Assembly (NCBI GenBank): GCA_009733575.1
Contig: ML769737.1
Coordinates: 1-64,000, forward strand
Direction of reading: 5' to 3'
DNA length: 64,000 nt
Origin: Gymnopus androsaceus JB14
Lineage: Eukaryota > Basidiomycota > Agaricomycetes > Agaricales > Omphalotaceae
This document shows positions 55,813-64,000 of this stretch, piece by piece. Positions within the stretch are counted from its first letter, which is position 1. Each line of letters opens with the position of its first letter. The notes beneath the pieces are model-generated. The model saw only the letters and a list, made by a program, of their open reading frames with translations. It had not been told where the DNA came from and did no database searches. The position numbers and the translations under genes are program-made.

Positions 55813-57539
55813 TGTTGTTCTGGGGTTGGTGTTGGGTTTTGTGGGGGAGGAGAGGAGGGGGTGCGTGTATGTTGGGTTACCGTAGAGAGTGGATAGAACA
55901 AGGTGGAGAATCGGAGGTATCAAGTGGAAGGTGAAGGGTGACGATTTAATGTGGCTCGAACGAGTCTTACTAATTAATGACCTGAAGAAGTACTATTACT
56001 ATTGCTATTCATTTACTTGCTGCTTACTTGCTTACTCTTTCTTTTGCATTCAATGGATAGATATACTTATTGGTCAATTCGGAACTTGATCGTGCTTTTT
56101 TTCTTGCTTTGCTTAGCTTCAAATGCAGTATGTTGAACCTGTTTCGAATGAACTTCGGGTGGTACCAGACCTCCAAAGCCTCACCGTGCCGATAGAGCTG
56201 AGTTTGAGACCCATAACTAAAGTTTGTATCTTCACCTACCCCGAGCGCGTCGTTACTAAAGCTTGCTCACGGATACTGAATCAGAATGGTAAATGACCTC
56301 CATCGAGTCTAATAACACATACTGATAGCTTCGCACTACAAATATGTCAAAGGCTACATGATATGATACTAACATTTTTTGGCAATGTCATCGAAGAAGA
56401 CAATATGCCGACCAGGAATGCCAAAGTCGATGAAGCCACTCAACAAATTATGCTCTTTTTGCGTAAACGCAGTGTTTCTGCCGGGGAAACTTACTCATAA
56501 CCTGTTGGTGCCACTACCCAGGAGCATGTCTTCACTGTCGTATCTTTTGGCCCCGAACTTTACCTCCAGAGAAGCTGCCAGGGGGAAAAGAGTTGGATTT
56601 TCCCAAGGCTTTGGACGAGCTGGCAGAGCATGTATCAAGTGCCAGTCCGGATGTATGAGAGATCTATAATATTGCGAATCTTTGTGCGTATCAGTCATTT
56701 TCTGGATAAAGGTTGGAGGCTAACACTCGGATAATACCTAGTCATCAGCCCAAAAGATGGACCATCATTCCAGGCGACGGATATTCCGACTCCAACTCAA
56801 TAAATACTAACGTAGATTCTCTTTTCCGGCATTCTTTCATGTAACAAGCCAAGTATCTGTTCGGAATCCCCTGGAACATCATTCAAACCACAAAAAATAA
56901 GTATGAGCAAGTACTGGCTATAACGAAGAATACGCCGGCGGGAATTCGATAACTTCTTGGTTCCGATTCCTCTCTGAAGGAAACCTGATTCCGCTATCCT
57001 GATGATGGATAGCTATCGCCGCAGCGTCTGCCTCAGATTCCTCGTAACTGCTGCCATCCACCTCGGCATGTTCAACAACTTCCTCAACTTCAGCGTGAGG
57101 AACTTCCACTTGTCTCCCGTAGGCAGACTCTCGCAAGCAAGCTTGCTATATTTAGAGTCTGCACAAATTCACGCCGCGTCACCAGGACCTCGATTTTCAA
57201 GTGCCTGCCGTTTCCTTTTATATCAAGTATTCCCTTATATATCGAATATCTCCCTTTTGGAATGATGGCTCATCGCCAGTAAGCGCCAGCTCCTTGCTCG
57301 TTTATTTCTATCTCTGTGAGCGTACGATTCACGTTCAATAATGATTTCTTCACATAGACATGTATGGCCATCATTAGAGCTGAATTGGTTAGTAAAGGCA
57401 GCCGCGTGATCACGTGGAAGCCGCGTTTTCGCGAATAAGGAAACTCGACGGTTCGGAATTTCCCCACGCTTCCTCTCTCTTCTTGACCACCACCTCTCTC
57501 TCTCTCAATTTATACTTTTGTATAAATCTTCACGCCAAT
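55813..57539. other. Intergenic, no supported gene
   Basis: Frames at 56379-56669 and 57002-57265 lack known domains. A CT tract at 57490-57506 and TATACTTTTGTATA at about 57514-57527 precede the retrotransposon gag and may belong to its terminal repeat. Confidence 0.4.
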
Positions 57540-57635
57540 CGTTTCCAAACGTGAAAATGTTTCCAAACATGAAAACGTTTCCTTTCCCAAACTTTCAAGC
57601 AAATCGCCCAATTCCTTTCACCAATACTTGTCATT

Positions 57636-60028
57636 ATGACTGATTCTTCTACCAACCAGCGCAACCTCCGCGCTCGCGGACCTGATGGGAAAGTCCGCCC
57701 TACTTCCACTAGCGAGGATCCCAACCTCACTAACCACAGAGGCGAGCGAGACGAGCTGGACGAGAACACTGCTGCTCTCAACCAACTCCTCTCCCCTCTG
57801 CCAAACGCTCCTGCGACCGCAGGCACCAGTGGCGTGAGCAACCAAGCTCCGCCTCAAACCAACCTGAGGCCTATCTCAGCCTGGAGATTGAACCCTTGTT
57901 CCTTGGGCCAACCCTCTAATCCAAACGCTGCCTCGGCAGAATTGGACAATGAGGGCGCTCACAGGAACCAGCAGCCTTCTCCTCGTGCCTGGGAGACCAT
58001 TGCCCGTTCTCCCACTCGCTCTACCATTAGCGAGGATGACGCGCAGAGACAGGGTTACGTTCTTGCGAGACACCACAGACCTGACCCAGTTCCAGACTCC
58101 ACCCGGGGTCCAACCACCATTCATACCTCCCTTCATGAGTTCACCTTTACGTCTGTCACACCAGCAGACTCCTTTCTGACCAAGCCTATACCACACAGGC
58201 CCGCATGCTCATGTTGGAACTGCTAACCGTACCAGTGTTAGAGGCGAAGTTCCCACCGACGCAGGTAAATACCCCACTGGCACACCATGCACACCGATAG
58301 CCTAACTTCTTACCTTTTTCACCAGCTTTTCCGTCGTACTCCAGGTACACGGATCGCATAGATCGCGGTGAACCAGAATTCTCGCAGTCGGGACCTACGG
58401 TTCACTTCGAGCCAACCACCGATTCCAGGGAGACTTGTAACCGGGATCCTGCTGGACAACCGAGACGGGGCACCTTCGTCCCTGACGCAGTCACCGACGG
58501 TGCCTCTGGTGCCACCACTATCTTCAACCAACGCAATGGTTCTGCACAGCTCTCCTGTTGACAGGAAAAATCAAGAATGGCGGACGCTCCTGGCCCGTCT
58601 GGGTCCAGGAGATCCCGTTCAGCCTCCCCATGTCGACGAGAACCTCTCCCCAGTGGTGACAGTACCATGGACAACCAGCGTCATTTGCACCTGCCAGCCT
58701 ACAACCCGTCGGGTGTCAACCCCAGCCAATTCGCACTCCCTCCCATCGCACCTCTGATGGACCATGCCTACCAGCATGGTTTTGCTCCCCAGTTCTCGGC
58801 TGCACACTCTCTCAACCAGGGTTACACCCTGCCTTTTCAACTACCCCAATTGACGCATCCTGGTCGCGCTCCTCTGGCGCCCATACAGAACTTAGGCTGG
58901 CCTGCGGCATACTTCCCACCTCCTACCGTGGCCCAAGCTGGCCTGGCTGCTCCGACGCACCACCTTCACACCTCACCTGCACCTGCGGAATCCGAGGACC
59001 TTTCCCAAGTCACTCGTCCTGCGAAGAAGAAGGCTTCATTGGCCGATCCTCGCAAGGCGGTCGTGAACTCCCTTGCAAATCCCTTTAGCTCCAGGACAGG
59101 GGGCTGCAATCCCAAGTACGCACATGAACTGTGTCATAACAAATGGACACGCTGGGCTCCGTTGGGAGGCTTTGCTCCATGTTTCAACTCGGATGGTCTA
59201 TCTGAAGCCCTCTCTTCTGGGGACTCGCTACTCCTCGAACCTCGGGCTGGCGCTGTCATGTTGAAGTCGAAGGCCTTCACCAAGATCCCCATTGAGGAAA
59301 CCGACCGCTCTGATTTCACCGGCATTGCTATCGATTTCCCTAGGGCAATCCGCGAACACCTCATCCCCGAGGGTGAAACAGAAGCCGGCTCGGACCATGC
59401 CCTCGCCATAGCCGAGATGTTCCAGAACCTCTTTCGCACGATCCAGGACCGCGAAGACTTCCACAAATGCTTCGAGATCTACAGGGAGTATGTCTGGAGA
59501 GTAATCCGCTCCTGGCACACATACCCCGAAGACAACATCCGTGTTGACATTTTCCATGCTGCACTCTACCAGCAAATCCTCCATGCCCACCTTGCATGTG
59601 AAACCAATCGCAGACACTCTGGACTACAGGGAGGCAGCGACAGCGGCGGACAGACCAGCAGTGACCACTCTGCAGGGGGGGGCAGCTCCTCGAACCAGAA
59701 TCAATCCTTTCGGAACACCAGAGGGAACCAGAGCAACAGAGGCTCCAGGTCGGATAGCTACCGCAGGAACGACCAGTTGAAAACGAAAACGGTCAACGCC
59801 AAGGATGACAACTGCTGCTACAAATGTGGGGGAGCACACCACCATGGTGACCACAAAGCATCCTCGTCTGATCATCTCGTGCAAAGAGGTTGCAACTGGG
59901 TTGATGCCCAAGGGAGATGCTACTGCATCGGGTTCAATGGGCTCAGCGGGTGTTCCTACGGCAAAGATTGCAAGTACGAACACCGTTGTGGCTCCACCGA
60001 GCACAATGGCCAAAACCATAGGGGCTGA
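57636..60028 (+). CDS. DIRS gag-like protein
   Basis: Two open frames, 57636-58226 (MTDSSTNQRNLRARGPDGK) and 58577-60028, probably join by an intron in 58230-58580. The second frame reads a Pro-rich region, then a compact alpha-helical domain (DHALAIAEMFQNLFRTIQDR; REYVWRVIRSWHTYPEDN) like other fungal DIRS gag proteins. It ends with cysteine/histidine clusters (CCYKCGGAHHHGDH and CSYGKDCKYEHRCG) that should bind nucleic acid. It would form the particle or RNP of the retrotransposon. Confidence 0.65.
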
Positions 60029-60029
60029 G

Positions 60030-61973
60030 ATCACAGGCCAATCGGCACCTATCCACATTACTACTCCTCCTCCTGCCCTGTCTCCACTGATTCCAATCCC
60101 CACCCCACTTGCACCTAACCCTGACCTCTCAATCAACTTCCCGATCACCACAAGACTGATTCCCAAACAATGGACTATCGCCCTGCGCAACGCAGGCATT
60201 CTCGAAAAGTACGCACACATCCCTATCGGATTATCTGAAGGCTTCCTTATCGGTGTAGAAAACTACATGCTTTCCTCGACATCCACACCACCTAACCATC
60301 ACATTGGGGAAACCAAACTAGGAGTAGCATGAGCAAAATTTGCGGACGAGATCGCGCTAGGACAACTCTCTCCCGGGTTCCACCCCGATGACCTACAGGC
60401 CAAGCTTGGCAACTTCCGAACCGCTCCAATCGCAGTCATACAACAGAAACCAGGAAAATACCACATCATCATCAACCACTCATACCCAAAACACGATTTC
60501 CCCTCTTCCCTAGACAGCTTCAACCCCCACCTCGAGCTGAAGAACACCAGCGATACCTTGTGTACATTCACCACCCCACTTACCGCTCCTGTCTCGATAG
60601 ACCTGAACGACACCTCCATTAACTCCCTCATCGACGAAGATGACTATCCATGCAACTGGGGCACATTCAGCGACTGTTTCCTGCTTGTAGCAGATGCACC
60701 AGAGGGTCAGTTTCACCTCGCACAACCTTGCATATTACCAGATCACAAGCTAACTAACCTAACCTCCCATACAGGCTCACAGGTCGCAGTTTTCGATGTG
60801 GATGCTGCCTTCCGCAACATTCCACTGCATCGCACCGTACGGCGCTTTGTAGCCATCATGCTCAATGGACTCGTTCACCTAGACCTGGCCCTCAACTTTG
60901 GTGAACGCTCTGCACCAGGCATCTGGGGTAACATAGCCGACGCCATGGTCGAAATCTATCTTCACCATGGCATAGACGCAGTCCTCAAATGGGTTGATGA
61001 TTTCTTGTTCTTTCGCTACCCTACCCACCAGAACCCAGACGGCTCCTACTCCTACACGTACAGCGAATCTCTCATCTGGGGCATCGCCGCCACTCTGGGC
61101 TGGCCTTGGGCAGAAAACAAATTCTTCCCATTCTCCTCCGTATTTTGGTACATCGGTTTTCTATGGTCCCTCCTTGACCGAACGGTGCAGCTACCCGAGG
61201 ATAAGAAAGCCGCATACCTCAAACATCTACGTCCTTGGCTCACAGCTGACAAGATGAAGCTTGAGGACACCCTCACCCTCATCGGCACCCTCAACCATGT
61301 CTGCCTCATAGCTCCCGCAGGCAGGGGATATATGGTGAACCTTTACAACCTCAGCACCTCCTTCAAGGATCCAAAATCCGCTTCCTACATGCCCCACACC
61401 ATCACTGCAACCCTTCGCGAGGACTTAGAATGGTGGGCGACCCAACTACAACTCCCCTTCCTGGGTCTCCACATACTGCAACCACCTCCACAATCCCCCA
61501 TCAAGATCTTTGTAGATGCTTCCACATCATGGGGCATTGGCCTATTCATTGATGGTCACTGGCTAGCCTGGGAATTCAAACCAGGTTGGCGTTCACCAGG
61601 GCGGCACATCGGCTGGGGCGAAATGGTCGCTGTAGAACTATGCGTCCGCAACCTCATCTCTTCCAGGTTCCAAAATATCCGTGTTCGCATTCGGTCTGAT
61701 AATGAGGGTGTAGTTGGTGCTCTCCGCAAAGGCAACTCTCGCGGGTCAGAGCAGAACCTTATTCTACGCAAAATCGTCGAACTCATGCAGGAACAGTCGA
61801 TCTGGGTTGACTGTGACTGGATACCCACAAAGGACAACCCAGCAGATGGGCCTTCCCGAGGGGAATTCCCTCCCCGGAAGCTCCTGCATGCGCACCCACC
61901 AGCGATACCCAGACATCTCAAACCGTATATCAACCTTGCCGTCACCACCAACGACCCACGTATACGTTCCTAG
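60030..61973 (+). pseudogene. DIRS reverse transcriptase and RNase H with in-frame stop
   Basis: The frame runs from about 60030 to 61973 with one TGA at 60330-60332, just before AKFADEIALGQLSPG. RT motifs follow: PGKYHIIINHSYPK, VFDVDAAFRNIPL, NFGERSAPGIWG and the catalytic box VLKWVDDFLFF (the usual YxDD variant WVDD). Next is the RNase H part: KIFVDASTSWGIGLF, GEMVAVELCVRN, IRSDNEGVVGAL and NPADGPSRG. 60706-60774 (69 bases, in phase, GT-AG, with TAACTAACC before the AG) may be an intron between ADAPEG and SQVAVFDV. Close relatives lack this insert, as far as I recall the family. The stop makes this copy inactive unless it is read through. Confidence 0.8.
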
Positions 61974-62265
61974 TTCTCCTGCATACAGTACCAACCTTAG
62001 CGAGCTCCTACTATTCCGTGACCAGTAGTAACCTAACGACAGCTTTACCATACCAGCGTCACACCATACTTAGTCATTAAATTTCCGTATAATATACACT
62101 TCAATAAATTATCAGTAATTGCAGACATCAACAGCCGAGTAACCATTTCGACTCTGACAAAATCCAAAGGCTACCATAACTCACACGTGACAAATTCGAC
62201 CCTCTTCCCAAACCACGACTTGAATCCCACTCCAAACAGACCAACACAACACCTTCCTCTTAACC
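61974..62265. other. Spacer between RT and third ORF
   Basis: Non-coding spacer within the retrotransposon. No internal repeat was recognised. Confidence 0.4.
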
Positions 62266-62685
62266 ATGTCTCACAGGACATACAACCGCTCCACTCGCCA
62301 AGCCCCGCTGGCTTATTCCTCTTCTTCCACCATTCAAATTGCTGTTGAAGGACAAACACGCGAATTCACGAACCAAGAAATTGCTTTCGGCAACGCCCAC
62401 AGTCCCAGTCTAACTCGCTACCACGAATCCCAAATCCCCAATCTCTCGGAGAACTCTCCTCCTCTCACTAACCATAGAGTCCCATTTGGCAATATGAATA
62501 GCCCCGCCGCAAACACGGCCTCCTCCTCCACATGACTCTCTGCAGACGCCAGAGCAACACTAAACGCGTCCGTCAAAGACAGCACCCTTGTCTGTAAACA
62601 CAACTACGTTCAGAAGTTTCTGAACTGGGCGGCCACAGAGAAACTCACTCTGAACGATGATGAGTTAGATATGTGCTGGGTATGA
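62266..62685 (+). pseudogene. N-terminal fragment of the third DIRS ORF (recombinase position)
   Basis: MSHRTYNRSTRQAPLAYSSS starts at 62266. A TGA at 62533-62535 interrupts the frame, which then continues LSADARATLNASVKDSTL and YVQKFLNWAATEKLTLNDDE to 62680. A core-binding-type helix ahead of a tyrosine recombinase would look like this, but the catalytic domain is absent from the window. GTATGA at 62681 could be an intron donor, yet no recombinase exon follows, so I call it truncated. Confidence 0.55.
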
Positions 62686-62689
62686 AAAC

Positions 62690-64000
62690 CAACCAAACAA
62701 CAATCACCCCAATCAGATATAATCCAAAAGGTTTAATTTAATGCAAGGAAGGAGGTTGTCAAAGGTTCCCTCGACTACTAATTGATTCGAAGAGAAAAGC
62801 ACTTGACAGTTGACACAGATAGTGCGCAATGAACAAGGTTTTATATTTGGAGGGAGGTTTTGAAAAGCCAACTAACGTACAATGATGCGCTGAACTAATC
62901 GAGGGGAAAGCAAACACCAAAGCACGGGTCAAGTACGCCGACTCAACAAACGACTTTGCGTATCTCGGGAGCCTTTACGTCGCCGCGCAATGATACTCCA
63001 ACTCTCAGGGATTCCCGCGAGTTACCTAACAAGCTTATACGACCGCTGCGCAAGTCACTCGAGTAGGCTTTTTTAACACACTCAGCGAAGAGCGGGCAAG
63101 GGGTAGAATCTGTTGGTAAAGCTAGGTAACACTCCGAGAAGCTTCCTCCCTAAAACTAGACCAAGCTGACAGTTGGGTCCAAGACCTTTCCTAATCAACA
63201 ACGGGCTCGTCGAGGTGTGCACGTTAGGCTCCACCTGCGGTCCTAAGACTGATGTGACCTCTCTTCGAGATGAAAACCAGGAATGCTCGACTTAATAGCC
63301 GGGAAGTAGAATGAACAGCCTCAGTATTATCGAGGTTACAAGAAGGCCACCCGTTTCAAAGGTTGTAGAGGACGATGCAGACGCGTCTGAGCGTGTACGA
63401 ATCACTACAGGTCCTAAGATAGAACTGCGTTTCAGGTATCAAGTCTAACTTGTCATTCCGAGATAGAATAGCTACCCTTATATACTGAGCGAGATATATG
63501 AAAATAGGAAAATGAGAGAAACTGAGTGAGATAGGATGAAACAGAGTAAGTAAAATAGAAAAGATAAATAATGTCCATATATGCGTGTATACTATGGTTT
63601 TGCCTCGACGTTTTCCTGCCTCGTTCGTTTGTCTTCCTCGATTGGGTCGACTTTTGGGATTTTGGTCTGAATCGACTCGAGTCATTTGCCTTTTTACAAG
63701 GCTCGCCAGTTCCTTTAGCAGAACAGCCCTCGGAGGTATTTCTATGTTTTTCCTTGCCAATGGGAGACTGGTTATTATCTCTAGTTCCGCGTGGTCTCGA
63801 GTCTAGATGCCTGGTAGCATATGGATCTCGGTAAAATGCTGAGGCTCGGATAGAAATACTCCTTGGTCCTTCCGTGTTCTAGAAGTAGCTACAGCAAGTG
63901 GGTCATGTGGCCGCGTTGGACTGCCGCGGCTATATGCCTGGGCGCTTTCCAGCGAGCGTCAACTTTGAGGGCACTCGTTAGGGTACTTCCCCATCTCGGT
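62690..64000. other. No recognised gene
   Basis: The minus-strand frame 63356-63760 has a hydrophobic stretch (LFIFSILLTLFHPISLSFSH) but no known domain and lies in A/T-rich simple sequence. No terminal repeat or RNA gene was identified up to the window edge. Confidence 0.4.

Larger units (their letters stand above)
57540..62690 (+). mobile_element. DIRS-type retrotransposon, decayed and 3'-truncated
   Basis: The order is a gag-like ORF with zinc knuckles, an RT/RNase H ORF of the DIRS clade, then the beginning of a third ORF placed where DIRS elements carry the tyrosine recombinase. In-frame TGA codons occur in the second and third ORFs, and the third ORF breaks off near 62685. I could not identify the split inverted terminal repeats that DIRS elements have, so both borders are approximate. 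No integrase or protease domain of LTR elements is present. Confidence 0.75.

Noticed and set aside
59624..60220. Minus-strand ORF of 198 codons over the gag/RT junction
   Set aside because: Antisense of the gag zinc-knuckle region. No domain of its own.

Overview
The window is nuclear DNA of a mushroom-forming basidiomycete (Agaricomycete). The evidence is the many short introns of about 50-70 bases with canonical borders, basidiomycete-type protein families (a seven-helix membrane protein, a large G-alpha family, an NB-ARC/TPR protein, a KAR9-like GAR protein), and dense, varied transposon debris. There is no prokaryotic or organellar signature.

Layout. 1-2170 holds no recognised gene. 2171-3547 (+) is a multi-spanning membrane protein. 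About 3.9-15.7 kb is a transposon-rich tract: a 400-base foldback, a hAT-like MITE with a perfect 8-base target duplication, oppositely oriented CAGCGCC/poly-T repeats, a terminal-repeat family carrying a 66-base minisatellite, GTTAC minisatellites, and a Mutator-like element with its transposase gene. A secreted protein gene follows (15.9-17.0 kb, -), then G-alpha copy 1 (18.9-21.3 kb, -), a protein kinase (21.6-23.1 kb, +) and the spliceosomal WD40 protein PRP4 (23.6-25.5 kb, -).

25.6-49.1 kb is an accessory, duplicated region. It has three copies of an F-box/zinc-ribbon gene (one intact at 35.5-36.3 kb, two broken), two full G-alpha genes plus a third exon-1 fragment, an NB-ARC/TPR gene whose TPR array is built from a 504-base higher-order repeat and is frameshifted, a KAR9-like gene with two apparent frameshifts, and at least five small TIR elements. 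For several of these the insertion point can be read to the base by comparing paralogues. 49.5-52.3 kb (+) is an amino acid permease and 53.6-55.8 kb (+) a sterol O-acyltransferase. About 57.5-62.7 kb is a decayed DIRS-type retrotransposon (gag, RT/RNase H, truncated start of the third ORF). The last 1.3 kb shows no gene.

How the genes relate. PRP4, the sterol acyltransferase, the permease and probably the kinase look like ordinary single-copy genes. The most unusual part is the cluster of N-terminally extended G-alpha genes interleaved with F-box paralogues around an NB-ARC protein. One G-alpha keeps the GTPase motifs. The other, with the same ten-exon structure, has lost the catalytic glutamine and the switch-I threonine and has a substituted P-loop, while its reading frame stays open.
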